This document shows, in pieces, positions 54,882 through 63,888 of a DNA stretch of 64,000 nucleotides. This DNA is from Butyrivibrio sp. AC2005. Lineage in GTDB: Bacteria > Bacillota > Clostridia > Lachnospirales > Lachnospiraceae. How positions within the stretch are numbered: position 1 is the first letter of the stretch; each line of letters begins with the position of its first letter. The position numbers and the translations under genes were made by a program. The stretch spans positions 33,656-97,655 of the forward strand of contig NZ_AUJI01000023.1 in the NCBI RefSeq assembly GCF_000424145.1. The letters are read 5' to 3'. The notes beneath the pieces are model-generated. The model did not search any database, had not been told where the DNA came from, and saw only the letters and a program-made list of their open reading frames with translations.

Positions 54882-57167
54882 ATGAAAAGAATTCTGTATA
54901 TCCTTGCTTTTGTGATGATTTTTTCATGTCTTCTTTCTTCCTGTGGAACAAATGGAGGCAAATCAGATTCATCTTCCGGTGCGGCTGCAGTAGCGTCGGG
55001 ACCTGAATACACAGAATACTCTGATCTTAGGGGCAAGACCGTTTCGATGCTTACCGGTGCCCCATTCGAGGAGCTGGTTTTAAGTAAGGAACCGGATGTT
55101 GGACAATTTACCTTTTTTAGCAATATGCCGGATATGGTTCTGGCACTAAAATCCAAAAAGACGGACGCTGTACTTAATAACAACGCACTAGGTTCCCTGG
55201 CGGTCAATCGAAATTCTGACCTGGCTCTGTTTCCTCAGAGTCTTAAGGACGGCGTTTTTGGATTTGCCTTTGAAAAGGGTTCGCCGGAGCGTGAGAAGTG
55301 GCAGGCGGCCTATGACACGATTTCTGAGGAGACAAAGCAGGCTCTTTGGGATAAGTGGACAGGCTCTGATGAGAGCGCCAAGGTTATTCCTGATCAGGAC
55401 TGGCCAGGAAAAAACGGAACGGTGAAGGCTGCGGTATGTGACACATTGGAACCAATGAGCTATGCCGGCGAGGGTGGAAAATTACAGGGATTTGACCTGG
55501 AAATGATACTTCTTATGGCAAAGGAACTGGACGTGCATGTAGAGTTTACCGGTATGGAGTTTGCTGCAATCCTTTCTTATGTACAGTCAGGAAAAGCTCT
55601 GCTGGGAGCCGGATCCATAATAGTTACCGATGAGCGAAAACAGGCTGTGGATTTCGTGGAATATTATCCTGCAGCTTTTGTGCTGATAGTAAGAGGGACA
55701 AAGGCGGAGAGCACAGATCATAAGACCATCAGCAGTTTTTCTGATCTTGAGCATGCCCGTATTGGCGTTCACACAGGTAGCATTCAGGCGGCTCAGGCGG
55801 AGGAGCGCTTTCCTGGCGCAGATTTCTTGTATTTTAATAACGGTGTGGATATGCTGGAGGCACTGCGGTCAGGAAAAGTTGATGCCTATGCAGACGCTGA
55901 TGCGATTGCCAAATTCATGATGGCTCAAAATGAGGATATTACCGTGCTGGATGAGCGGCTCACTGAAGGAATGCACGTGGGGGCAGTCTTTGCAAAAACT
56001 GACAGAGGACAGGCGCTTTGTGATGAGTTCAGTGCTTTTATACGGGAAATTAAGCAAAATGGCGTATACGATGAAATTCAGGGAATATGGTTTGGCAAGG
56101 ATGAGGATAAGCGTGTAGTTCCGGATTTATATAATCTGACGCCAACTAACGGCACACTGCGAATGGCGGCGGACACCGCACTTGTTCCGTTTGTTTACAT
56201 TAAGGACGGCAATCCCGTGGGAATTGACGTGGATACGGTAGTTCGTTTCTGCAAGGAATATGGGTATGGTCTGGAGATTGTTCCCATGGATTTTGGGGCA
56301 ATAATTCCGGCTATAGTCACCGAAAAGGTGGACTTTGCAGGTGGTGGAGTTGCTTACACGGATGAACGTGCGGAAAGTGTGCTCTATTCAGAGTTTACCT
56401 ATGAAGGAGGCTCTGTAGTAGTGGTGCTTAAGGGTGCGGAAGGAGTTACAGAAGACAGCTTCCTGACAGAGATAAAAGACAGCTTTGAAAAGACCTTTAT
56501 AAGGGAAAATCGCTGGATGCTTTTCCTTGAGGGTATAGGCACTACACTCCTAATAACGGCACTGTCCATTTTATTTGGAACAATCCTTGGCTTTTGCGTA
56601 TTTATGCTCTGCAGGAAAGGAAACCCTGTTGCCAATTCCATTACCCGTTTTATAGTGTGGCTTGTTGAGGGGATGCCGGTAGTAGTTCTTCTGATGATCC
56701 TTTACTATGTTATTTTTGGAAAAGTGTCTATTTCCGGTACGATGGTATCGGTTATTGGTTTTACACTGCTGTTTGGCGCGCAGGTTTACGCCATGATAAA
56801 GGGAGGCGTGGCCACCGTGAATAAAGGGCAGACAGAAGCTGCATATTCTCTTGGTTACACTGATCGGAAGGCATTTTTCAGGATTGTATTTCCTCAGGCT
56901 CTGCCACACATCATGCCATCCTATAAGGGACATATTACAGCACTCATCAAGGCGACGGCTATTGTAGGTTATGTGGCAGTGCAGGATCTGACCAAGATGG
57001 GAGACATTGTCCGAAGTCGTACCTACGAGGCGTTCTTTCCTTTGATAGCAGTTGCTATTATTTACTTCATCCTTGCTGCGATCCTGACTTTTATTGTGAA
57101 CAGGCTGGAGTTGCGCATTGATCCCAGGAAAAGGAAGAATTTTCTTAAAGGGGGTGAGGACAAGTGA
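54882..57167 (+). CDS. Amino-acid ABC transporter: permuted solute-binding lobes fused to permease
   Basis: 761 residues. Lipoprotein signal with cysteine near 21 (CLLSSCG). Residues about 44-170 (YSDLRGKTVSML...WDKWTGSDESAKVIPD) align with the second lobe of a type-3 amino-acid binding domain. Residues about 178-408 are a complete domain, lobe I (NGTVKAAVC, GFDLEM) then lobe II (FSDLEHARIGVHTGS). Residues about 424-520 (NGTLRMAAD, GIDVDTV) are another lobe I. The permease follows at about 545-750 with EAAYSLGYTDRKAFFRIVFP. The order is II, I-II, I, membrane. The first and last lobes could fold together. Its ATPase is the next gene, overlapping by four bases. Confidence 0.88.
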   Translation: MKRILYILAFVMIFSCLLSSCGTNGGKSDSSSGAAAVASGPEYTEYSDLRGKTVSMLTGAPFEELVLSKEPDVGQFTFFSNMPDMVLALKSKKTDAVLNNNALGSLAVNRNSDLALFPQSLKDGVFGFAFEKGSPEREKWQAAYDTISEETKQALWDKWTGSDESAKVIPDQDWPGKNGTVKAAVCDTLEPMSYAGEGGKLQGFDLEMILLMAKELDVHVEFTGMEFAAILSYVQSGKALLGAGSIIVTDERKQAVDFVEYYPAAFVLIVRGTKAESTDHKTISSFSDLEHARIGVHTGSIQAAQAEERFPGADFLYFNNGVDMLEALRSGKVDAYADADAIAKFMMAQNEDITVLDERLTEGMHVGAVFAKTDRGQALCDEFSAFIREIKQNGVYDEIQGIWFGKDEDKRVVPDLYNLTPTNGTLRMAADTALVPFVYIKDGNPVGIDVDTVVRFCKEYGYGLEIVPMDFGAIIPAIVTEKVDFAGGGVAYTDERAESVLYSEFTYEGGSVVVVLKGAEGVTEDSFLTEIKDSFEKTFIRENRWMLFLEGIGTTLLITALSILFGTILGFCVFMLCRKGNPVANSITRFIVWLVEGMPVVVLLMILYYVIFGKVSISGTMVSVIGFTLLFGAQVYAMIKGGVATVNKGQTEAAYSLGYTDRKAFFRIVFPQALPHIMPSYKGHITALIKATAIVGYVAVQDLTKMGDIVRSRTYEAFFPLIAVAIIYFILAAILTFIVNRLELRIDPRKRKNFLKGGEDK

Positions 57168-58264
57168 TTGAACTGGTGCATTTGGAAAAGAAATTTGAAG
57201 ACAGCACTCCACTCAAAGATGTGAATACTGTCATCAACGATGGAGATGTGATTTCGATTATAGGTCCTTCAGGTACAGGAAAATCCACATTGCTGCGCTG
57301 TATAAATATGCTGGAGAAGCCCACAGGAGGGCAGATTCTGCTGGATGGGGTGGACATCACCGATCCGAAATATGATGTGACTATGGCAAGGCGCAAAATG
57401 GGCATGGTGTTTCAGTCATTTAATCTGTTCGGTCATCTGACGGTGATTGAAAATATTATGCTTGCTCCGATGGATATCCTGAAAAAGTCTAGGCAGGAAG
57501 CCTATGAAACCGGTATTGCTTTACTGAAGCGAGTTGGTCTTGCGGGACGCGAGCATCAATACCCGGAGCAGCTCTCAGGAGGGCAGAAGCAGAGAGTTGC
57601 CATCGCCCGGACTTTGGCTATGGATCCGGATGTGATCCTGCTGGACGAGCCTACCAGTGCCCTTGATCCGACAATGGTGGGTGAGGTACAGGCTGTAATC
57701 CGGGATATGGCCGGAATGGGCAAGACCATGATGATCGTTACTCATGAAATGAGCTTTGCCCGCGCTATATGTAACCGCGTTTTCTTTTTGAACCAGGGTG
57801 GAATCTACGAGGATGGCACACCGGAGCAAATATTCGATAATCCGCAAAAGGATCTGACCAGGCGATTTATTCACAGACTTAAGGTGATGGAGCTGTTTAT
57901 TGACAATCCGGACTATGATTTCATCGGTGCAGGAAGTGAAATCGACCAGTACTGCATGCGCAGCGACATTTCGCCAAGAGTTAAATACCGGATCAGGCTG
58001 ACCTTTGAGGAACTGACTCAGCAGATGCTTTTCCCTGTGCTTAGCCGAACGCCAATCCAGGTGACTGTGGAGTATTCCGAGGCAGAGGAGAAGGCCATTG
58101 TCAATGCCTGTTACGGAGGAGGACGTTTTGATCCGGCAGAGGGAGAAAACAGCCTTTCATATAAAGTGTTAAAAGGATCTGTGGAGGAACTGTCCTATAC
58201 CTATAATGAGAACGAAGAGTTATCTAATACAGTTCGTGTGGTGATATGCGAAAAGCAGAAATGA
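57164..58264 (+). CDS. Amino-acid ABC transporter ATPase with degenerate GHKL-like tail
   Basis: 366 residues; GTG start sharing GTGA with the previous stop. Residues 1-240 are a GlnQ-type ATPase: IIGPSGTGKSTLLRC (Walker A), QLSGGQKQRVAIARTL (signature), VILLDEPTSALDP (Walker B), and the switch histidine in VTHEMSF. Usual length is about 245. The extra 120 residues contain LTFEELTQQML, a strand IQVTVEYSEAEEKAIVNA, then GGGRFDPAEGENSLSYKVLK and NTVRVVI, an order that recalls RsbW/SpoIIAB-type GHKL ATPases but without the intact N and G boxes. It may be a regulatory domain. Assignment of the tail is tentative. Confidence 0.9.
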   Translation: MIELVHLEKKFEDSTPLKDVNTVINDGDVISIIGPSGTGKSTLLRCINMLEKPTGGQILLDGVDITDPKYDVTMARRKMGMVFQSFNLFGHLTVIENIMLAPMDILKKSRQEAYETGIALLKRVGLAGREHQYPEQLSGGQKQRVAIARTLAMDPDVILLDEPTSALDPTMVGEVQAVIRDMAGMGKTMMIVTHEMSFARAICNRVFFLNQGGIYEDGTPEQIFDNPQKDLTRRFIHRLKVMELFIDNPDYDFIGAGSEIDQYCMRSDISPRVKYRIRLTFEELTQQMLFPVLSRTPIQVTVEYSEAEEKAIVNACYGGGRFDPAEGENSLSYKVLKGSVEELSYTYNENEELSNTVRVVICEKQK

Positions 58265-58282
58265 TGTATCCGGGAGAGATAT

Positions 58283-59716
58283 ATGGATTTTAATGCAATA
58301 AGTAATCAGCTGTTAAAGGAACTTGGTGGTAAGGATAATATAGCTGAAACGGAAGCCTGTGTGACAAGGCTTAGGGTCAGCATAAAGGACATGTCTAAAG
58401 TTAATCTGCAGGCTATCAGAGAAACAGAGGGTGTCCTTGGAGTTATAGAATCAGAAACTTTGCAAATAGTTTTTGGGCCGGGCACTGTTAATAAGGTGTA
58501 TGAAGCTTTTAATGAAGCTTGTATGGCAGATAATAAGGCAGATTCTACCAAGGAAAAGGCAGATGCTTTTACTGTTGCAAAGGAAAACAAGGCAGAACAA
58601 CGACAAAAGTATGATAAGCCCTTGCAGAGATTTCTTAAAAAAATAGCCAGCATTTTTATTCCGCTTCTTCCGGGAATAGTTGCTGCGGGCCTTATAAATG
58701 GTGTTACAAATGTAATCAATTTTGCTACTAAAGGAGCTCTGAGCGGAATATGGTGGTATGAGTGCATAAGAACAATGGGATGGGCGCTTTTTACATATCT
58801 TCCCATTTACGTTGGAATGCTTGCGGCTAAGGAAATGGGTGGTTCAGCCATTTTGGGCGGTATTGCAGGTGCTATGTGCATATCGAATGCATCGATGCCT
58901 TTGCTTACAACCTTTGGCGATAAGCAGGTGACTCTGCCTTTTACAGGGGCTGTATATGTTCCGGGAAACGGAGGAATAATAGCAGCTGTTATTGCATCAA
59001 GTGCCTTTGCTTTACTGGAAAAGAAAATCCGTAAGATTATGCCGGATTTATTGGATACGTTCATCAGTCCGCTATTGGTTTTGATTATAGGATCACTTGC
59101 GATTATACTTGTCATCCAGCCTATAAGCAGCTGGCTGGCAAATGTCATTTACAATGTCATTGAAACAGTCTACGACAAAATGGGTATGATAGGCGGATAT
59201 ATACTGTCTGCCGGCTTCCTGCCGCTTGTTGCCGTGGGGCTTCATCAGGCGCTGATGCCTATACATGTAATGCTAAATGACCCGTCCGGTCCTACAAAGG
59301 GCATCAATTACCTATTGCCGGTTTTGATGATGTCAGGCGGTGGACAGGTCGGTGCAGGATTGGCATTGTATTTTAAGACAAAAAATAAAAAGCTTAAGCG
59401 ATTTATTCGGGATTCAATCCCGGTAGGAATTTTAGGAGTGGGTGAACCCCTTATGTATGCAGTTACCCTGCCTCTTGGAAGGAGCTTTTTAACAGCCTGT
59501 ATCGGCGCAGGATTTGGCGGAGCTCTTGCTGCAGCTTTCCATTTAGGGGCAGTCAGTCAGGGCCTGTCGGGATTGTTTGGACTCCTTATTGTGCAGCCCG
59601 GGCAACAGATCCAATATGTCATAGCGATGCTGGCCGCGTATTTAGGAGGATTTGTCCTAACGTGGTTTTTTGGAGTTGATGAAAAGAAAATCAACGAGAT
59701 TTATTCAATAAATTAA
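58283..59716 (+). CDS. PTS sugar transporter, EIIBC of the glucose/sucrose/MurNAc superfamily
   Basis: 477 residues. EIIB domain at 1-80 with the phosphorylated cysteine at 26 in TEACVTRLRVSIKD. A linker of some 35 charged residues follows. The EIIC membrane domain (about 115-470) has PLLPGIVAAGLINGVTNVI, GNGGIIAAVIAS, and the sugar-site region VGLHQALMP and GVGEPLMYAVTLPLG. There is no EIIA domain, so it borrows one, as MurP and sucrose permeases do. The substrate cannot be set from sequence. It lies 18 bp after the ABC ATPase and ends at a terminator. Confidence 0.92.
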   Translation: MDFNAISNQLLKELGGKDNIAETEACVTRLRVSIKDMSKVNLQAIRETEGVLGVIESETLQIVFGPGTVNKVYEAFNEACMADNKADSTKEKADAFTVAKENKAEQRQKYDKPLQRFLKKIASIFIPLLPGIVAAGLINGVTNVINFATKGALSGIWWYECIRTMGWALFTYLPIYVGMLAAKEMGGSAILGGIAGAMCISNASMPLLTTFGDKQVTLPFTGAVYVPGNGGIIAAVIASSAFALLEKKIRKIMPDLLDTFISPLLVLIIGSLAIILVIQPISSWLANVIYNVIETVYDKMGMIGGYILSAGFLPLVAVGLHQALMPIHVMLNDPSGPTKGINYLLPVLMMSGGGQVGAGLALYFKTKNKKLKRFIRDSIPVGILGVGEPLMYAVTLPLGRSFLTACIGAGFGGALAAAFHLGAVSQGLSGLFGLLIVQPGQQIQYVIAMLAAYLGGFVLTWFFGVDEKKINEIYSIN

Positions 59717-59728
59717 AAGTAAATACTC

Positions 59729-59762
59729 AAAAAAGGAATGGCGATTATGTCATTCCTTTTTT
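59729..59762 (+). terminator. Terminator after the PTS gene
   Basis: AAAAAAGGAATG (59729-59740) pairs with CATTCCTTTTTT (59751-59762) with a ten-base loop. Confidence 0.88.
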
Positions 59763-59794
59763 ATAATAGCAATGGGAAAGAGAGGACGGTAGAG

Positions 59795-60396
59795 ATGATA
59801 AACACAGTGATTTTTGATATAACAGGTGTTCTTGTAAGTGGGGGACTTGATGATATGCTTGTGGAGAAGGGCTTTTCAGAGGATATAAGAGAGAGAATAT
59901 CAAAAGCATGCTCTATTCCCGGTGTATGGGATGAGTTTGACAAAGGTATTGTTGGCCTTGAAGGAGCTATAAAGAATTTTGCAATGCATGACCCGGAGTT
60001 AGAGCCGGAAATACGGGAGACCTTTTCTGATCTAAAAGGAATTGTAAAAAAGAGAGAGTATGCCATTCCATGGATACGTTCATTGAAGGAATCAGGTTAC
60101 AGGGTTTTGTGCTCTCAAACTTTACCATACAGGGACTTGACGATAATCCGTTTATGAGAGAATTTCTGGAGGAGACGGATGGGGGAATTATCAGCTATGA
60201 AGTTGGAAGAGTGAAGCCTGATCCCGAAATATACCGATTGCTCATGGAAAAATACGATTTGAATCCACAGGAATGCGTGTTTATAGATGATATGCCCCAG
60301 AATATTGAGATGGCAAAGTCCCTTGGGATAAACGGAATTGTGTATAAAAATTATGAGCAGGTGCAAGATGAATTGCATTCACTGCTCATAAATTAG
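59795..60396 (+). pseudogene. HAD-superfamily hydrolase gene broken by a frameshift
   Basis: Frame 1 starts at the ATG at 59795 (MINTVIFDITGVLV, HAD motif I) and runs to SLKESGYRVL near 60108, then ends in an unrelated tail. The other half continues in a second frame with VLSNFTIQGLDDNP (motif II region), GRVKPDPEIYRLL (motif III) and ECVFIDDMPQNIEMAKSLGI (motif IV) to 60396. One missing base near 60108-60111 explains the break: restoring it gives GYRVLVLSNF. No slippery heptamer in the zero frame is present, so programmed shifting is unlikely. It may be a true pseudogene or an assembly error. The intact protein would be a HAD-IA phosphatase of about 200 residues. Confidence 0.85.
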
Positions 60397-60424
60397 TGAG
60401 TTGTATCAGATTGAAAGACACATT

Positions 60425-61603
60425 TTAAGCGCGTTTTTCATCTGCAGCATAAATTGCTTTTAGAATAATGGGGGTCAGTATAGAGCTGACAACAATAAGC
60501 AGGATTACGGATGTAAAGTACTTACTGTCTATTATTTCAGCTTTAAGACCTCTCTGTGCTACGATGAGGGCGACTTCGCCTCTGGTCATCATTCCAACAC
60601 CTATCTTAAGTGCATCAGAATTGTTAAATTTTAAAACCTTAGCTGCAAGTCCACAGCCTATAATCTTTGCTAACAGTCCGACCAGAACAAATCCTAAGGA
60701 AAAGGTCAGGATTGAAATGTCCACGGTCTTCAAATTGGTTTGCAGTCCTACACTTGCAAAGAATATGGGACCGAAGATCATATAGGAGCTTATGTCCATT
60801 TTTCTGTCAATGTAAGAAGAATCATCGAGAGAACTTAAGATGATTCCGGCTACATAAGCACCTGTAATATCAGCTACACCGAAATATTTGTCGGCAACAT
60901 AGGCAAGAACAAGAGCAAGTGCCATGCCCATGATAGGAATTCTTCTTGTATGCGCCCATCTGGCGTCAAGTCTCTGCATTATCTTGAAAATGATAACACC
61001 AGCTACTATTGAAACAGCAAAGAACGCTACTGTCTTTATGCAGACTGCACTCAAATTTGCATTTGGATCCTTTAAACCGAGGACTGCGGTAAGAACGACA
61101 ATACCAATAACGTCGTCAATGATGGCGGCACTCATTATGGTCGTTCCGACTTCAGTGGATATTTTTCCAAGCTCCTTCAAGGCTTGAACCGTGATGCTGA
61201 CAGATGTGGCTGTGAGAATTGTTCCAATAAATACAGCTTCTATAAAGGTGGTGGAGCCTATGGGTGCAAAACCATAGAAGCACATGTACAGAAGTGTTCC
61301 AAAAACAAGAGGAACAATTACCCCGGCAAAAGCAAGGGCTGTAGCCTTAAGTCCGGATTTTTTTAGATTGTCAATGTCGGTTTCGAGGCCTGCACTGAAC
61401 ATCAGGAGGATTACACCGATCTCTGCCATTCCGGCCCAAAAGTCATTATCTGCAACCAGATTAAAAAGTGATGGCCCGATCAGAAGACCGGCTATGATTT
61501 CTCCGGCAACCTGAGGGGCTTTGAATTTACGAGCAACTAGACCAAAGAGTTTGGCGCTAATGATGATGATAGCAAGATTTTTTAATATTTCTATTGTATC
61601 CAT
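60425..61603 (-). CDS. CPA2-family cation/proton antiporter
   Basis: 392 residues from the ATG at 61603, with AAAGG upstream; a longer frame of 23 residues from 61672 has no site. Twelve or so membrane segments. The first reads LAIIIISAKLFGLVA, then FKAPQVAGEIIAGLLIGP, and the ion-binding helix has SAAIIDDVIGIVVL with the double aspartate of CPA2 electrogenic Na+/H+ exchangers. MTRGEVALIVAQRGL follows. No nucleotide-binding (TrkA-N) domain is attached, so it is not full-length KefB. It controls pH or salt, and stands alone. Confidence 0.92.
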   Translation of the reverse strand: MDTIEILKNLAIIIISAKLFGLVARKFKAPQVAGEIIAGLLIGPSLFNLVADNDFWAGMAEIGVILLMFSAGLETDIDNLKKSGLKATALAFAGVIVPLVFGTLLYMCFYGFAPIGSTTFIEAVFIGTILTATSVSITVQALKELGKISTEVGTTIMSAAIIDDVIGIVVLTAVLGLKDPNANLSAVCIKTVAFFAVSIVAGVIIFKIMQRLDARWAHTRRIPIMGMALALVLAYVADKYFGVADITGAYVAGIILSSLDDSSYIDRKMDISSYMIFGPIFFASVGLQTNLKTVDISILTFSLGFVLVGLLAKIIGCGLAAKVLKFNNSDALKIGVGMMTRGEVALIVAQRGLKAEIIDSKYFTSVILLIVVSSILTPIILKAIYAADEKRA

Positions 61604-62116
61604 GGTAATGCCTTTCATATGTTGATTGAATGCAACGTTTTCTATTATATGTTTTTCGTTACAAAGATTCAATATTATCCTTTATTTCCGATTTATTTTT
61701 ATATTTTTATATTTAGAAGGTATTAATAGAGGGTTTATTTCTTGATGCTATGATTAGCTTGTATAACTATAAGGTTTTAAATAGGGATCTTCTATGATAA
61801 TTAGATTTATTATGGGGCAGTCAGATTGGCCGCTCCTTTTCTAAACTATACATTTAGCCCTTATATAAGTCAAATATTATTTGGTTTCCTTATGATTCAT
61901 ATGATTTGGAATGGAATATTTCAATATTTCAAATACCCCGCAGAAACCTCTAAAAAGCGTCAAATTCAGGCGTAAAAGAATACTAAAAATCCCCCGGAGC
62001 GATTACTCGTCCCGGGGGATTTATCATACCAGGCATTGAAAAGACTTTGTCACGAGCCAAATCATTTTTTATGATGGAAATAATCATATATGGAGCCTGA
62101 TATAAAGCTTGTTTAA
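61604..62116. other. Gene-free interval between antiporter and secreted protein
   Basis: 513 bp, AT-rich, without a credible gene. A 16-codon frame at 61795 with AGGGATC before it is too short to call. The only clear element is the terminator at 61987-62022. Confidence 0.7.
61987..62022 (-). terminator. Terminator after the secreted protein gene
   Basis: AAATCCCCCGG (about 61987-61997) pairs with CCGGGGGATTT (62012-62022). T5 follows on the minus strand. It lies some 95 bp beyond the stop at 62117. Confidence 0.8.
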
Positions 62117-63250
62117 TTACTTCTGAACCTTGTGAATGGTAACAACTGTTCTATGTGTAGTCTTATTCTTCTTATCGTAATATGTAATTCTTACATATGT
62201 AGGAGTTGTTGCACCTTTAGTGCTCCATGTGTAACCTGAATTTGAACTGTGTATGCCTATCTTTTCAGGATCTTCCTTAGCAAGCTTTATCTTTTTGCCA
62301 TTCTTTACTTTCTTCCATTTGCACACAACTGTCCGGTCTTCATCTGATCTCCATGCTCTCTGCTCGAGATCAGTTTCTTCAACAGTATCCAGACTTGATG
62401 TATAGTCATCTCTATAACCAATACTTGTCCAATTACCTTCTGGTTTTGTCACTATATCGGGTGTACCAACTTCAATCTTCTTAAGCTTAAAGTTCTCATT
62501 CATAGTAACTCTGATAACTCCGGACTTAGCTGTTGTGGTAAACTTACCAAAACCTTTTGACCAAAGCTCGTTAGTAGCTGCAGCATCGGCGTCAAGCGAC
62601 TGAGCAAGACTCTTTCCTGCAAAAGTGATAGATTTGAATGGATATCCATCAGCTTTAGCTATAACCTTAATTGATTTCTTAACAGTAGTCCCATCCTTAA
62701 GGATTGCATCAAACTTAAGCTTATATGTTCCAGCCTTCTTTGTATAAAATCTTACTGTGTAGGATCCCCAAGAATCTCCTTTAGGAAGTGCTGCCTCATC
62801 AGTAGTAGAAACTATTTTATCCTCTACATTTCGATAATAGAAAGTTTTTCCATCCTTTGACAAATAATCATAAACAGGGTCTTTATCTGAATCTGTAAGC
62901 TCATTAGTAGATACAACCTTAACCTTTAATGCCTTTTTATTTGACTTAAAGTTAGCAAATTTTGCTACGTCTGCAGTTGTATCAAATACATGTCTGTTTC
63001 CATAGGTATTGGTAGCAATTGTAATCGTCTTAGGAAAATGTAGCTCAACATCCGATTTGCCTATGCCATAATAATCAGCTGTTGAAAGTGTTTCCTTCGT
63101 ATCCTCGTTTGTATAACTTTTCGCTGACCGTACACCATCCTTATACTCATACTCGGTAATAACTTCAGCATTTGCACTTATAGGTGCAGCCAATGTGATA
63201 GTAAGCGCAGCAGCAAGTGCCATCGCTCCAAATTGTTTCAATCCCTTCAT
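62117..63250 (-). CDS. Secreted beta-rich protein, function unknown
   Basis: 377 residues from the ATG at 63250, with GAAGGAGGG just upstream; a longer frame is spurious. A Sec signal peptide covers about 1-27 (LAAALTITLAAPISANA). The mature part is lysine and threonine-rich with many strands. One section (SWGSYTVRFYTKKAGTYKLKFDAI, then KKSIKVIAK) looks like an Ig-like fold. The C-terminus ends RVTITYYDKKNKT-like strands with VVTIHKVQK. No LPxTG, lipobox or enzyme motif is present. It has a strong promoter and single-gene layout, so it may be an abundant surface or cell-wall protein. Confidence 0.85.
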   Translation of the reverse strand: MKGLKQFGAMALAAALTITLAAPISANAEVITEYEYKDGVRSAKSYTNEDTKETLSTADYYGIGKSDVELHFPKTITIATNTYGNRHVFDTTADVAKFANFKSNKKALKVKVVSTNELTDSDKDPVYDYLSKDGKTFYYRNVEDKIVSTTDEAALPKGDSWGSYTVRFYTKKAGTYKLKFDAILKDGTTVKKSIKVIAKADGYPFKSITFAGKSLAQSLDADAAATNELWSKGFGKFTTTAKSGVIRVTMNENFKLKKIEVGTPDIVTKPEGNWTSIGYRDDYTSSLDTVEETDLEQRAWRSDEDRTVVCKWKKVKNGKKIKLAKEDPEKIGIHSSNSGYTWSTKGATTPTYVRITYYDKKNKTTHRTVVTIHKVQK

Positions 63251-63315
63251 AAGAGACCCTCCTTCATAAGATAAAATATACGGTTTAACGTAACCGCTTC
63301 TTTGTGACAATTCCA

Positions 63316-63343
63316 ATTCTACCACCCCCCTCGAAATTGTCAA
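63316..63343 (-). promoter_or_regulatory. Strong sigma-A promoter of the secreted protein gene
   Basis: On the minus strand TTGACA at 63338-63343 and TAGAAT at 63316-63321, 16-bp spacer. The transcript would have a leader of about 60 nt with a small CGGTT/AACCG hairpin. Confidence 0.8.
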
Positions 63344-63668
63344 GGCGCACAGATAGCGGTTTTATGCCATTTAATAAAATTTATAAAATGTTTATAATTA
63401 CGTTTATTCAAGAACCATGATGAAAACACACTTTTTTCACATTTAGGCTTCAATCACACTCTATTTGCCATTTACAATATTTAATAATTTTAATATTTTT
63501 TATACTAAATAATCAGCAAAACAAATAGCAAAATAGGGATAAGGCGCACTGTTACAGTAATTACAGCCAGCGCCTCCCGCAATTATCTAAGGAAAGTTGT
63601 TACCTTCTCAATTGTCAGATTTCATGTTTGTTTTACAAATTCATAAAAAACTCTATGGTAAGATGATA

Positions 63669-63778
63669 GTGGGGGATACAATATATCCTCCTTTTTCTAT
63701 AAATATACTCTCGGAATCTATAAGCCAGTAACAATGCGGCTTTCAGATTCCTTTTTTATTAAAATCCCCCACTTTTTT
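63669..63778 (+). ncRNA. Candidate structured leader RNA with competing hairpins
   Basis: The interval 63251-63888 has no gene but contains an ordered set of helices. GTGGGGGAT (63669-63677) can pair with ATCCCCCAC (63764-63772), which is followed by T6. Inside this lies GGAATCT (63713-63719) with AGATTCC (63745-63751), carrying AAGCC/GGCTT within and T6 after. The left arm can instead form GGGGATA (63672-63678) with TATCCTC (63684-63690), again followed by T5. A TTTACA / TATGGT promoter with about 16-bp spacing lies at about 63633-63660. The arrangement suits an attenuator or riboswitch, but no known class is recognised. Confidence 0.4.
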
Positions 63779-63847
63779 ATCAAAAAACACTTGACATTTA
63801 CCTCCAAAAATGCGGCGCTTCGCGCCCTTGTTAAAAAGGATGTGTCG

Positions 63848-63870
63848 TTACGGCGCGGCCGTAAGTTTTT
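63848..63870 (+). terminator. GC-rich hairpin before the last gene
   Basis: TTACGGC-GCG-GCCGTAA (63848-63864) is followed by GTTTTTT. A second small helix GGCGC-TTC-GCGCC lies at about 63813-63825. Both lie just upstream of the ribosome site of the last gene, so they could terminate early or mask initiation. Confidence 0.55.
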
Positions 63871-63888
63871 TGATTGGAGGGCGATTTT

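Noticed and set aside
56571..57212. 213-codon minus-strand frame opposite the ABC permease
   Set aside because: Antisense shadow of the permease region; composition (His, Asn, Cys) is not protein-like and there is no start signal.
60095..60120. Programmed frameshift in the HAD gene
   Set aside because: The GGGTTTT string is not in the reading frame needed for a -1 slip and no downstream structure was seen; a simple one-base loss explains it.
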